Assembly: GCA_001830425.1 (NCBI GenBank)
Contig: MIAA01000049.1
Coordinates: forward strand, 1 to 39,663
Length of the DNA stretch: 39,663 bases
Direction: 5' to 3'
From: Rhodospirillales bacterium RIFCSPLOWO2_02_FULL_58_16
GTDB lineage: Bacteria; Pseudomonadota; Alphaproteobacteria; Rhodospirillales; 2-02-FULL-58-16
Position numbers and translations under genes: made by a program. Every line of letters starts with the position of its first letter. Within the stretch, counting starts at the first letter, position 1. Below, in pieces: positions 17,873 to 25,564 of the stretch. A model generated the notes under the pieces. It had not been told where the DNA came from and made no database searches. It was given only the letters and a program-made list of their open reading frames with translations.

Positions 17873-19279
17873 CTAAAAATGTATGGCGCGCCCGAAAGCG
17901 TCAAGCGCCGACTCGTGCATCATCTCTGATAGGGTCGGATGCGGAAAGACAGTTTGCATCAGTTCGGCCTCGGTGGTCTCCAGGCCCATGGCGACGGCAT
18001 AGCCCTGGATCAGTTCGGTAACTCCGGCGCCGATCATGTGAGCGCCCAGCAATTCTCCGGTTTTTGCGTCAAACACGGTTTTGACCATGCCCTCCGTCTC
18101 GCCCAGCGCCATGGCCTTGCCGTTAGCGGCAAAGGGGAAGCGGCCGATCTTGACCTGATATCCCTTTTCCTTGGCCTTGTTTTCGGAAAGGCCGATGCTC
18201 GCCACCTGGGGCCGGCAATAGGTGCAGCCGGGAATGCGGGAGATATCCAGGGGGTGAACGCCGTTCAGGCCGGCGATCTTCTCGACGCAGATGATCCCCT
18301 CGTGAGAGGCCTTGTGAGCCAGCCACGGCGGGCCGGCGACATCGCCGATAGCGTATACGCCCGGCTCGCCGGTTCGGCACCATTGGTCGGTGACGATGTG
18401 CGTCCTCTCCACCTTGACCTTGGTCCCTTCGAGGCCGAGATTTTCGGTATTGCCGACGATGCCGGCGGCGACGATCACCCGATCCGCCTTTATGTCCAAT
18501 GTCTTGCCGTTATGCTCGACGGCGGCGGCAACGGAGTTCTTGCTTTTGACCAGGGACTTCACCGTCGCCGAGACATGGATTTCCATGCCTTGGGCGCGGA
18601 AAGCCTTGGCGGCCAGAGCGGAAATTTCCTCATCCTCAACCGGCAGCACCCGGTCCAGCGCCTCGACCACCGTCACCTTGGAGCCGAGGGTGCTGAAAAA
18701 ACTTGCGAACTCGATGCCGATGGCCCCCGAACCGACCACCAGCAACGACTTGGGAACGGTATCGGCGACCAGCGCCTCCCTGTAGGACCATACCAGCTTG
18801 CCGTCAGGCTCCAGGCCGGGAAGAATCCGCGCTCTGGCGCCGGTGGCGAGAATGATGTTTCTGGCGGAGAGTGAAGAGACCTTGCCGTCGGTCGTTTTCA
18901 CCTGAATTTTTCCCGGCCCGTCAAGACGCGCCGAACCGTCGATGACCGTCACCTTGTTCTTCTTCAAAAGGTGGCCGATCCCCTTGTTGAGTTGTTTGGA
19001 AATAGTACGGGAGCGCTCGACTATTTTCTTGATGTCAAAACCCACCCCCTTGACTTCGATTCCATATGCGGAGGCGTTTTGCATGTCGTGGTAGATTTCC
19101 GCCGAGTGCAGCAGCGCCTTGGTCGGAATGCACCCCCAATTAAGGCAAATGCCCCCCAGATGCTCCCTCTCGACCACCGCTGCGGACATGCCCAACTGGG
19201 CGGCGCGGATGGCCGCCACATAGCCGCCGGGACCGCCGCCGATGATGAGAAGATCGAAGGAAGGGACCGAGTTCATCAT
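17873..19279 (-). CDS. lpdA: dihydrolipoyl dehydrogenase (E3) of pyruvate dehydrogenase
   Basis: This is the E3 of the PDH complex, 468 residues. It has the FAD motif GGGPGGYVAA, the redox pair Cys45/Cys50 in GGICLNWGC, the NAD motif VGSGAIGIEFA, the IGDVAGPPWLAHKASHEG block and the C-terminal HPTLSEMMHES. It is normally directly downstream of pdhC; here a 1.5-kb integron cassette cluster intervenes. Its start (MMNSVPSFD) lacks a strong ribosome-binding site and differs from the displaced original start (MAEPSFD) still present at 20959. After separation it must rely on read-through or on a promoter in 19280-19406; a weak TTGAGT / 17-base spacer / TAACAA pair is visible on the minus strand near 19310-19340. 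Confidence 0.95.
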   Translation of the reverse strand: MMNSVPSFDLLIIGGGPGGYVAAIRAAQLGMSAAVVEREHLGGICLNWGCIPTKALLHSAEIYHDMQNASAYGIEVKGVGFDIKKIVERSRTISKQLNKGIGHLLKKNKVTVIDGSARLDGPGKIQVKTTDGKVSSLSARNIILATGARARILPGLEPDGKLVWSYREALVADTVPKSLLVVGSGAIGIEFASFFSTLGSKVTVVEALDRVLPVEDEEISALAAKAFRAQGMEIHVSATVKSLVKSKNSVAAAVEHNGKTLDIKADRVIVAAGIVGNTENLGLEGTKVKVERTHIVTDQWCRTGEPGVYAIGDVAGPPWLAHKASHEGIICVEKIAGLNGVHPLDISRIPGCTYCRPQVASIGLSENKAKEKGYQVKIGRFPFAANGKAMALGETEGMVKTVFDAKTGELLGAHMIGAGVTELIQGYAVAMGLETTEAELMQTVFPHPTLSEMMHESALDAFGRAIHF

Positions 19280-19406
19280 TGAGCAGACTTTCTGAACACC
19301 GCTTGGCCTACTTGTTATGTCTTTGATTTTGGAGACTCAAGTATGAACAGCTTGCGCCACCAACCGCACCCCCGGCGCTCCGCAGACTTTAGCGATGGTG
19401 TCATAG

Positions 19407-19462
19407 CGTGGAGCTAAGGGGCGCGCCGCTTTTGGCGCGTCCCGCTTGAACGAGGGGTTAGG
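19407..19462 (-). repeat. integron attC site, terminal copy, cut at the crossover base
   Basis: The 56 bases are identical to 20064-20119. In the minus-strand reading the site begins CCTAACCCCTCGTTCAAGC and ends CTTAGCTCCACG; the expected TTAGGC after the final G is replaced by unrelated CTATGACACC. The break falls exactly at the G/TT position where integron integrases cut, which marks the end of the array. The adjoining 19280-19406 stretch holds only a 29-codon frame that I cannot assign. Confidence 0.8.
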
Positions 19463-19737
19463 CCGGCCTGCGGCTCTACAAGACGCCCTGTGACGTACTT
19501 GTGAAGGACGCTGGACATCAATGTTTGATAAGGGATCGCTTCTTCTGCGGCCTTGGCTTGAATATCGTCGAGATCTCGGGAAGAAATGCGTATATTGACC
19601 CGCTTGTCTTTAGCCAGAGAAGCCGAGGCCATTGCCGCAAAGCGTGCAATTTCACTTTTGCCTTTTGGAGAGGGCTGCCATTCATCCCTTTCAAAGGAAG
19701 CCAGAATTTCTTCCTCAAGTTTTCTTTCTTTGTCCAT
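19414..19737 (-). CDS. antitoxin of BrnT-type pair, with attC-encoded C-terminus
   Basis: The 107-residue protein has an acidic N-terminus (MDKERKLEEEILASFERDEW) and a ribbon-helix-helix-like block (KDKRVNIRISSRDLDDIQAK; IPYQTLMSSVLHKYVTGRL), as in antitoxins paired with BrnT-like toxins. It starts one base after the brnT stop, with AGGAG 7 bases upstream. The last 15 residues (LTPRSSGTRQKRRAP) are read from the attC site and are identical to the tail of the protein at 20071-20346. It is the second gene of an integron cassette. Confidence 0.82.
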   Translation of the reverse strand: MDKERKLEEEILASFERDEWQPSPKGKSEIARFAAMASASLAKDKRVNIRISSRDLDDIQAKAAEEAIPYQTLMSSVLHKYVTGRLVEPQAGLTPRSSGTRQKRRAP

Positions 19738-19738
19738 T

Positions 19739-20017
19739 TCAACGCTCCTCATCAAGATAGATACGAGTGGCTTTTCGGCTCGGGATAATCGTTTTCAGGA
19801 AGACCTCCTGCTTTGTCTCTACAAACGGCACCAGATAGGCGTAGCCGCGAATACGAACCACAAACATGCGTTGGTTCGGATATTGATCTGTGTTCGGATG
19901 GTCCAGCACAACAAGAAGACCACCATTCGACATAGCCGACAGCACCTCCTCAAAAGATACGCCTCGCTCGGCTTTGAGGCGGATATTTTTCTCGGTGCTC
20001 CAGTTCACAGGTTTCAT
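19739..20017 (-). CDS. BrnT family toxin
   Basis: The 92-residue protein shows the family pattern: MKPVNWSTEKNIRLKAERGV, SFEEVLSAM, LDHPNTDQYPNQRMFVVRI, YAYLVPFVE and FLKTIIPSRKATRIYL. BrnT toxins are RelE-like ribonucleases. It is the first gene of its cassette, beginning 41 bases after the GTTAGGC core site, and is followed one base later by its antitoxin. The gene direction matches the attC orientation, as expected for cassette genes. Confidence 0.85.
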   Translation of the reverse strand: MKPVNWSTEKNIRLKAERGVSFEEVLSAMSNGGLLVVLDHPNTDQYPNQRMFVVRIRGYAYLVPFVETKQEVFLKTIIPSRKATRIYLDEER

Positions 20018-20057
20018 GCGGAGGATATTACACCTGTGTGCCTTATGGCATCAAGAG

Positions 20058-20120
20058 GCCTAACGTGGAGCTAAGGGGCGCGCCGCTTTTGGCGCGTCCC
20101 GCTTGAACGAGGGGTTAGGG
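20058..20120 (-). repeat. complete integron attC site
   Basis: On the minus strand the site runs CCCTAAC ... GTTAGGC over 63 bases. It has the inverse core, an L box (CGTTCAAGCGGG), a near-perfect stem (GACGCGCC / GGCGCGCC) with a short AAAAGC loop, a complementary L box (CCCTTAGCTCC) and the core. This layout is the standard attC of mobile integrons. It separates two cassettes and is oriented like their genes. Confidence 0.88.
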
Positions 20121-20346
20121 CTTGGGCATCAACGTAAGAATCCAGAAGCCGACGAATCATGCGCTGGTACTGTGTGTGATGCTTCGTGGCTTCGGTCTTG
20201 AAGAACTCGATGCTTTTTTTGCTCAGAGCGAGCGTAATCTTTACGCCCTCCTCACGAAAAGCTAACTCGCTTGGAGAAGGAAGAAAGTCAGTAACCACCC
20301 GAGTTTTGCCAAGGGGTTCATCTGTGTATTTGATTTTTGCGCTCAT
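20071..20346 (-). CDS. CopG/BrnA-like antitoxin homologue, orphan, in integron cassette
   Basis: The 91-residue protein reads MSAKIKYTDEPLGKTRVV, then EGVKITLALSKKSIEFFKTE and HHTQYQRMIRRLLDSYVD, which resembles small ribbon-helix-helix antitoxins found with BrnT/DUF4258-type toxins. No such toxin precedes it in this cassette; the upstream gene, which it overlaps by 29 bases, is the unrelated 176-residue protein. Its last 15 residues are encoded by the attC site. AAGG lies upstream of the ATG. Confidence 0.72.
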   Translation of the reverse strand: MSAKIKYTDEPLGKTRVVTDFLPSPSELAFREEGVKITLALSKKSIEFFKTEATKHHTQYQRMIRRLLDSYVDAQALTPRSSGTRQKRRAP

Positions 20347-20848
20347 AAATTACCTTAAGAAATGGGGCGGTTTCATTTGCACCACTACGCAACTCAGCCG
20401 AACCGGATTGTGGGTTTCCAAGCGTGGGCATAGTGCGGTTTTTCAGCAATGTGTTTGACCATGCTACCTTCTGCGCTTCAACTATCCAAAACGCATGTGG
20501 TAGAAGATGCTTATCAAGGCGCATGAGCCAGAGCTGATGCCACCCAGGATGAATGGGAGAGACACGACTCGTTAGTGAATATGCGGAAACAGCTTTGACC
20601 TGAACTTTGATTTCAGGTTGGGTGGCCAGAATAACTTTGATATCATAAGCATGCTGAGTAGCGGAACCAAATTCCAATGTTGCTTCCGGGAACCGATGCT
20701 CAGCGTAGATGCGCGCAAAGAACTCAGCAATGACACCAGTTTTCTGATCCCCAATGGGAATCTCTTGCGTGCGAGAGCGCTGAAGCCGCTCAAGTCTTGC
20801 GTAGGCGACTGCATACTGTTTAATTGCGTCGAAAATTTCTTGTACCAA
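20318..20848 (-). CDS. integron cassette protein, possible PD-(D/E)XK nuclease fold
   Basis: The function is not recognised. The protein has 176 residues with a helical opening (MVQEIFDAIKQYAVAYARLERL), then GVIAEFFARIYAE, and a pattern HAYDIKVIL followed by EIKVQVKAVSAYS. The order Glu, Asp, Q-V-K resembles a PD-(D/E)XK nuclease core, but this is tentative. The frame starts at a TTG at 20848, preceded by AGGAG at 7 bases and only 18 bases after the GTTGGCT core site, a typical cassette layout. Its 3-prime end overlaps the antitoxin-like gene by 29 bases, so the two may function together. Confidence 0.6.
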   Translation of the reverse strand: MVQEIFDAIKQYAVAYARLERLQRSRTQEIPIGDQKTGVIAEFFARIYAEHRFPEATLEFGSATQHAYDIKVILATQPEIKVQVKAVSAYSLTSRVSPIHPGWHQLWLMRLDKHLLPHAFWIVEAQKVAWSNTLLKNRTMPTLGNPQSGSAELRSGANETAPFLKVIYERKNQIHR

Positions 20849-20865
20849 GCAACTACTCCTGTGGT

Positions 20866-20888
20866 AGCCAACGTAGAGCTAAGGGGCG
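20866..20888 (-). repeat. half attC site fused to lpd fragment
   Basis: On the minus strand CCCCTTAGCTCTAC-GTTGGCT matches the second half of the attC sites downstream (CCCCTTAGCTCCAC-GTTAGGC). The first half is missing; GC-rich sequence of the broken lpd copy joins here through the shared string CGCGCC/CGCC. It marks the upstream boundary of the cassette cluster. Confidence 0.7.
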
Positions 20889-20959
20889 GCGCGTATAACC
20901 GCCACATAGCCGCCGGGACCGCCGCCGATGATGAGAAGATCGAACGAAGGTTCAGCCAT
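20879..20959 (-). pseudogene. 5-prime fragment of lpd left next to pdhC
   Basis: The 26 codons MAEPSFDLLIIGGGPGGYVA.. repeat the FAD-binding start of the downstream lpd, then stop at a TAG supplied by the attC half-site. Some 46 bases are identical between 20895-20940 and the intact gene. The fragment keeps an excellent ribosome-binding site (GGAGGG) 8 bases after the pdhC stop, so it is likely the original lpd start of the pdhA-pdhB-pdhC-lpd operon. Confidence 0.85.
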
Positions 20960-20967
20960 TTTCCCTC

Positions 20968-21879
20968 CTACAGCAGCATGGTCAGGGGTTCTTCGATGTA
21001 GCGCCTGAAGGCGGCGAGGAATTGGGCGCCGATGACGCCGTCTACGGAGCGGTGATCGACGGACAGGGTGCAGGTCATTACCGTGGCGATAGCCAAGGCG
21101 CCGTCGATGACCACCGGGCGGCGCTCGCCGGCCCCCACCGCCAGGATGCACGACTGGGGCGGGTTGATGATGGCGGAGAACTCCTTGATGCCGAACATGC
21201 CGAGATTGGTGATGGTGAAGCCGCCGCCCTGATATTCTTCGGGGGCCAGCTTGCCGTCCCTGGCGCGGGCCGATAATTCCTTGATTTCATTTGAAATAAC
21301 GCCCAAACCCTTGGCGTCGGCCCGGCGCAGCACCGGGGTAACCAGGCCGCCCGGCGTCGCTACGGCCACCGCCACGTCCACCTCGTTGTAGATAAGGATG
21401 GCCTGTTCGGTCCAGCTTGCATTGGCCGCCGGAACCCGCCTGAGGGCCAGGGCGGCGGCGCGGATGACAAAGTCGTTGACTGAAATATGATAGCTTCCCG
21501 CGCCTTCCGGGGCATTGGAGTTCAGCGCCTTGCGGGTCTCCAGCAGGGAATCGATCCGGCAATCGATGGTCAGGTAGAAATGGGGAATGTCGCGCTTGGC
21601 CTCGCTCAGCCGCTTGGCGATGACCTTGCGCATGGTGCTGTTGGCCGCCTCGGTGAAGGCCTGTTTCAGCGGCGCCGCCGCCCCGGACGCTACAACCATT
21701 GGTACATTGCCGGCCTTGACCGCCTCGACATCTTTCCTGACGATGCGCCCGTGCGGCCCCGACCCCCTTATCAGGCCGAGATCGAGTCCGGCCTGCTCGG
21801 CCATGCGCCTGGCCAACGGACTGGCGAACAGTCGATCACCTTCCTTCTTGTGCCGTTCGGCCGGCTTGCCCTCGGTCAT
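20968..21879 (-). CDS. pdhC: pyruvate dehydrogenase E2 lacking its lipoyl domain
   Basis: E2 transfers acetyl groups to CoA. The catalytic domain is intact, ending with the HxxxDG site DHRSVDG (His near 276), and the E1/E3-binding domain is present (FASPLARRMAEQAG..GSGPHGRI, about residues 19-42). Instead of an 80-residue lipoyl domain, the protein begins MTEGKPAERHKKEGD and jumps straight to RLFASP. That opening matches residues 14-28 of the lipoyl domain in PdhB ([15 protein letters not shown]), so a remnant survives while the lipoyl-lysine is gone. The length is 303 residues against a usual 410-450. The in-frame extension upstream of 21879 lies within pdhB and is not E2-like. It follows pdhB by 16 bases. 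Confidence 0.93.
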   Translation of the reverse strand: MTEGKPAERHKKEGDRLFASPLARRMAEQAGLDLGLIRGSGPHGRIVRKDVEAVKAGNVPMVVASGAAAPLKQAFTEAANSTMRKVIAKRLSEAKRDIPHFYLTIDCRIDSLLETRKALNSNAPEGAGSYHISVNDFVIRAAALALRRVPAANASWTEQAILIYNEVDVAVAVATPGGLVTPVLRRADAKGLGVISNEIKELSARARDGKLAPEEYQGGGFTITNLGMFGIKEFSAIINPPQSCILAVGAGERRPVVIDGALAIATVMTCTLSVDHRSVDGVIGAQFLAAFRRYIEEPLTMLL

Positions 21880-21895
21880 GGTCGGCGTCCTCTCC

Positions 21896-23221
21896 CTAGC
21901 GGTAGCAAACGGACTTGGCCGCTTCGACGATATTTTCCGGACGAGGCAACGACAAGGCCTCCAGATTGGCGGCATAGGGCATGGGCGCGTCGGCGCCGGT
22001 AACGCGGAACACCGGGGCGTCCAGATAGTCAAAAGCCTGCTCCATCATCAGGGCGGCGATCTCGGCGCCGATTCCGGCGAAAGGCCACCCTTCCTCAACG
22101 CATACCAACCGGTTTGTTTTTTTAACCGAAGCGGTGACGGCGTTGACATCCAACGGCCTCAGGGTGCGTAAATTGATGACCTCGGCGTCGATCCCGTCAG
22201 CCGCCAGCAGTTCCGCCGCCTGCAAGGCGACGCCGACCATTCTGGAGAAGGCGACGATGGTGACATCGATGCCCGGACGCTCGATTTCAGCCAAGCCGAT
22301 AGGAATGGTAAAGTCGTGATCATCAGGGACTTCAAAGCTTTGTCCGTAGAGTATCTCGTTTTCCAGAAACACCACCGGATTGGGATCGCGGATGGCCGAC
22401 TTGAGCAGCCCCTTGGCGTCGGCGGCGCTGTAGGGCGCCACCACCTTTAGGCCGGGACAATGGGAATACCAACTGGCGTAACATTGGGAGTGCTGGGCGC
22501 CGACTCTGGCGGCGGCGCCGTTGGCTCCACGGAAGACGATGGAGCATCCCATCCGGCCGCCGGACATGTACAAAGTCTTGGCGGCGGAGTTGATAATATG
22601 GTCGATGGCCTGCATCGAAAAGTTGAATGTCATGAACTCGACGATGGGCTTCAGGCCGGCGAAAGCGGCGCCGCAGGCCAGCCCGGCAAAACCGTGTTCG
22701 GTGATCGGCGTGTCGATGACGCGCTTCTCCCCGAACTCGTCCAGCAAGCCCTGACTGATCTTGTAGGCGCCCTGGTATTGGCCGACCTCCTCGCCCATCA
22801 GGAAGACGCCGGCGTCGGCGCGCATTTCTTCGGCCATGGCGCTGCGCAAAGCCTCGCGCACGGTCATGGCAGTCGTTTTGGCGGAGGGTTTGTCATCATG
22901 TTTTGGCGCGGCCTTGCCGTCATTGCGAGCGGAGCGAAGCAATCCAGGCTGCGGCATGAGTAGCGCCGAAGCGTTTTCGCCTTCCTCCAGGATGACGGCG
23001 ATGGGGGTGTTGACGGCGACGCCCTCGGTCCCTTCCTTCACCAGTATTCTGCCGATCACGCCTTCGTCGGCGGCCTCCAGTTCCATGGTCGCCTTGTCGG
23101 TTTCGATCTCGGCGATGACATCGCCGTTGCGCACCGCGTCGCCTTCCTTTTTATGCCACTTGGCGAGCTTGCCCTCGGTCATGGTCGGCGATAGCGCCGG
23201 CATCAATACCTGAATGGTCAT
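21896..23221 (-). CDS. pdhB: pyruvate dehydrogenase E1 beta with N-terminal lipoyl domain
   Basis: This is the beta subunit of the E1 decarboxylase. Residues 1-80 are a complete lipoyl domain ([20 protein letters not shown]; lipoyl Lys43 in [10 protein letters not shown]). A linker of about 40 residues follows, then the E1-beta domain from [15 protein letters not shown], with [12 protein letters not shown] and [19 protein letters not shown]. Lipoylated E1-beta is known in alphaproteobacteria. Here it carries the only lipoyl domain of the locus because PdhC lost its own. The start at 23221 has GGAGG upstream and is 4 bases after the pdhA stop. The linker contains a dispersed palindromic repeat read in frame. 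Confidence 0.95.
   Translation of the reverse strand: MTIQVLMPALSPTMTEGKLAKWHKKEGDAVRNGDVIAEIETDKATMELEAADEGVIGRILVKEGTEGVAVNTPIAVILEEGENASALLMPQPGLLRSARNDGKAAPKHDDKPSAKTTAMTVREALRSAMAEEMRADAGVFLMGEEVGQYQGAYKISQGLLDEFGEKRVIDTPITEHGFAGLACGAAFAGLKPIVEFMTFNFSMQAIDHIINSAAKTLYMSGGRMGCSIVFRGANGAAARVGAQHSQCYASWYSHCPGLKVVAPYSAADAKGLLKSAIRDPNPVVFLENEILYGQSFEVPDDHDFTIPIGLAEIERPGIDVTIVAFSRMVGVALQAAELLAADGIDAEVINLRTLRPLDVNAVTASVKKTNRLVCVEEGWPFAGIGAEIAALMMEQAFDYLDAPVFRVTGADAPMPYAANLEALSLPRPENIVEAAKSVCYR
22919..22948. repeat. dispersed palindromic repeat within pdhB, in frame
   Basis: The sequence cattgcgagcggagcgaagc with aatccagg after it is a well-known alphaproteobacterial dispersed repeat. On the minus strand it is read as [11 protein letters not shown] (residues 92-102 of PdhB), within the flexible linker, so the frame is kept and no folded domain is disturbed. 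Confidence 0.7.
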
Positions 23222-23225
23222 GGCG

Positions 23226-24254
23226 TCAGGCCTCCACCAGGATATCGGTAAACAGCTCGGAAGGATCGGGTTCCGGGCTGGACTGGGCGAACTCGGCGGA
23301 TTGCGAGACATTTTCCTTGATTTGGCGGTCGATTTCCTTGAAATCGGCCTCGTTTGCGACCTTGGCGTCAACCATCAGTTTACGCAGGTTGTCGATAGGG
23401 TCGCTCTCCTTGCGCACCTTGCTCACCTCTTCCTTGGAGCGGTACTTGGCCGGGTCCGACATCGAATGTCCGCGATAACGGTAGGTTTCCATTTCCAGAA
23501 TGTAAGGCCCGTCGCCGGCGCGACAGTGGGCGGCGGCAATGGCCCCGGCGTCGCGCACATCCAGCACGTCCATGCCGTTCACTTGCCGGCCGGGAATGTT
23601 ATAGGCCTCGCCGCGCCGGTACAGATCGGTGGAGGCCGAGGCGCGCTCCACCGAGGTGCCCATGCCGTACTTGTTGTTCTCGATGATGTAGACCACAGGC
23701 AGTTTCCACAAGGACGCCATGTTGAAGGACTCATAGACCTGCCCCTGATTGACGGCGCCGTCGCCGAAATAGGCGAAGGCCACTCCCCCGTCGCCCCGGT
23801 ATTTATGGGCGAAAGCGAGGCCTGTGCCGATTGACACCTGGGCGGCGACAATACCGTGGCCGCCGAAGAAGCCCTTTTCGCGGCTGAACATGTGCATGGA
23901 GCCGCCTTTGCCCCTGGAATATCCGCCGGCGCGTCCGGTAAGCTCCGCCATCACCCCGTCGGCTTCCATGCCGCAGGCCAGCATATGGCCGTGGTCCCGG
24001 TAGCTGGTGAGCATCGTGTCGTGGTCGCGGCGAACCGCCATCATGCCGACGACTACCGCTTCCTGGCCGATGTAAAGGTGACAGAAGCCGCCGATCAGGC
24101 CCATGCCGTAAAGCTGGCCGGCCTTTTCCTCGAAGCGGCGGATAAGAAGCATTTGGCGGTAATATTCAAGAAGCTCTTTCGGCGTCGCCCGGGCTTCCTG
24201 CTTTTTACGGGAAGCGTGCGCTTTTGCGGGAGCGGATTTCGCTGGTTTCGCCAT
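23226..24254 (-). CDS. pdhA: pyruvate dehydrogenase E1 alpha
   Basis: This is the thiamine-diphosphate subunit of E1. The TPP motif [18 protein letters not shown] is present, as are the phosphorylation-loop region [15 protein letters not shown] and [13 protein letters not shown]. The N-terminus is Lys/Ala-rich ([18 protein letters not shown]), typical of alphaproteobacterial PdhA. I chose the ATG at 24254 with GGGGAGG upstream, giving 341 residues. It is the first gene of the PDH operon. The upstream stretch 24255-24533 holds no gene I can support beyond a 20-codon frame at 24459-24521 that may be a remnant. Confidence 0.97.
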   Translation of the reverse strand: MAKPAKSAPAKAHASRKKQEARATPKELLEYYRQMLLIRRFEEKAGQLYGMGLIGGFCHLYIGQEAVVVGMMAVRRDHDTMLTSYRDHGHMLACGMEADGVMAELTGRAGGYSRGKGGSMHMFSREKGFFGGHGIVAAQVSIGTGLAFAHKYRGDGGVAFAYFGDGAVNQGQVYESFNMASLWKLPVVYIIENNKYGMGTSVERASASTDLYRRGEAYNIPGRQVNGMDVLDVRDAGAIAAAHCRAGDGPYILEMETYRYRGHSMSDPAKYRSKEEVSKVRKESDPIDNLRKLMVDAKVANEADFKEIDRQIKENVSQSAEFAQSSPEPDPSELFTDILVEA

Positions 24255-24533
24255 CAGTCCTCCCCGGAGATTGCCTTTACGCCCACACCGCATAGTAACG
24301 GCCCAACCGCCCTATTACAAGCCGCGACGGATGGAGGGGATTTGTGTCGACAGGGGCGCTCCCATACCGAATGGCGTCCTTTGTCCTTTGCTGTTTTTTT
24401 CCGGTTGGGGATCGGGTTATAACACCGGATGAGTTTCTAACGCTATCCGGGGGGCGACATGACCGTCACGCCGGACGATAACGAAACTATTCACAATGCG
24501 TTCTTTGACAGGAGTTTTTGAGGAGAACCGGTC

Positions 24534-24749
24534 ATGAGGCTGCACTACTATCCCGAGACCGACAGCCTTTATATCGAGTTGAAGGCGGAGCCGGGCGTAG
24601 AGACTCGCGAAGTAACGGAAGGGCTGATTGTCGATCTCGACGCCCAAGGCCATGTCGTCAGCTTCGATATTGATGGCGCATCCGGCCGGTTCGACCTGAC
24701 CTCCCTGGAGACAATTGCCCTGCCGCTCACCGTCACCAGGGCGGCATAA
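24534..24749 (+). CDS. DUF2283 family small protein
   Basis: The 71-residue protein has the DUF2283 pattern: MRLHYYPETDSLYIEL, then EVTEGLIVDLDAQGHVVSFDI and a C-terminal FDLTSLETI. Such proteins often accompany toxin-antitoxin genes or act alone; the function is unknown. GAGGAG precedes the ATG. It lies in the accessory segment between pdhA and tRNA-Phe. Confidence 0.85.
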   Translation: MRLHYYPETDSLYIELKAEPGVETREVTEGLIVDLDAQGHVVSFDIDGASGRFDLTSLETIALPLTVTRAA

Positions 24750-24815
24750 GATGAACCCCCGGCGGATTTTATGCTATCGTCCTGCATTCGACTTTCCAAC
24801 CGGGCGAGGAATTGC

Positions 24816-25136
24816 ATGAGCCGATCATTGATCCCTTCGGAGCTTCTGAATTCCGTCGTTTCTTATTTCCACCCGCGTAGAATCATTCTGTTCGGATCAC
24901 AGGCGCGGGGCGATGACGGGCCGGACAGCGATATCGATCTGCTTGTCATTATCGACGACGACGCGCCTCCTGAAAAACGGACGCTGAAGGCGGGCTGGGA
25001 ATCGCGCCGTTCCTATCGCGGCGCGGTCGATGTCATTCCCTGCCGCGAATCCATGTATCAGAAAAAACGCAATATAGTCGGCACGTTAGCTTTCGACGCC
25101 TCACGCGAGGGAGTTGTCGTTTATGAGCGATCCTGA
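24816..25136 (+). CDS. MNT-type nucleotidyltransferase (antitoxin of HEPN pair)
   Basis: The 106-residue protein carries the minimal nucleotidyltransferase motif GSQARG-x-DSDIDLLV. In characterised MNT-HEPN pairs the MNT enzyme AMPylates and silences the HEPN ribonuclease. The ATG at 24816 has GAGGAA upstream; an in-frame extension to 24771 is not conserved. It overlaps the HEPN gene by 14 bases. Residues 83-106 (KKRNIVGTLAFDASREGVVV) match the usual C-terminal region. Confidence 0.85.
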   Translation: MSRSLIPSELLNSVVSYFHPRRIILFGSQARGDDGPDSDIDLLVIIDDDAPPEKRTLKAGWESRRSYRGAVDVIPCRESMYQKKRNIVGTLAFDASREGVVVYERS

Positions 25137-25564
25137 TCCCATTGACGTCTGGAGCGAGGTCGAGCAATGGCTGGCGCACGCCGATTCTGATCGCAGAACG
25201 GCGACCGTATGTCTGGCTGCCGACCCGCCGCTTCTGGATGCGGCCAGTTTTCACTGTCAGCAAGCTGCGGAAAAGCTGCTTAAGGGGGCCTTTGGTCTGG
25301 GCGGCGATTCCTTTTCGCAAAACCCATGATCTGTCCGAACTGGGAGAAAAGGTAAGCAGCGTTTATCCCGATTTTGCCGAGCCGGCCGCTATGGTCGAAC
25401 GATGGACGAACTGGAACATCGCCTACCGCTATCCGGCGGACGATACGCCCGATCTTCCTCCCAGCCCCGAAACGCTTTTCAGGGCGCTTGACGTCATCGA
25501 CAGGCTTGCCGGGAAGGTTCAAGGGCTTCGCCGGAATGCTCCCATGGGGAGGTTGAGCGAGTAA
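25123..25564 (+). pseudogene. HEPN domain protein, frameshifted
   Basis: The first frame (25123-25329) encodes residues through FHCQQAAEKLLKG, the typical HEPN helix, then runs into a stop. The continuation lies in the next frame and reads PFRKTHDLSELGEKV..YPADDTPDLPPSPE to the TAA at 25564. The two parts join at the five-G run 25284-25288, so a single-base change in that run would restore one HEPN protein of about 146 residues. This could be a real inactivating mutation, phase variation at the homopolymer or a sequencing error. It is the toxin partner of the upstream MNT gene. Confidence 0.8.

Noticed and set aside
21880-22032. N-terminal extension of the pdhC frame into pdhB
   Set aside because: It would not supply a lipoyl domain, is low in family likeness and overlaps pdhB; the ATG at 21879 falls at the lipoyl remnant.
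24459-24521. A 20-codon open frame before the DUF2283 gene
   Set aside because: It is too short to assign, and has no family pattern I can name; noted only as a possible remnant.
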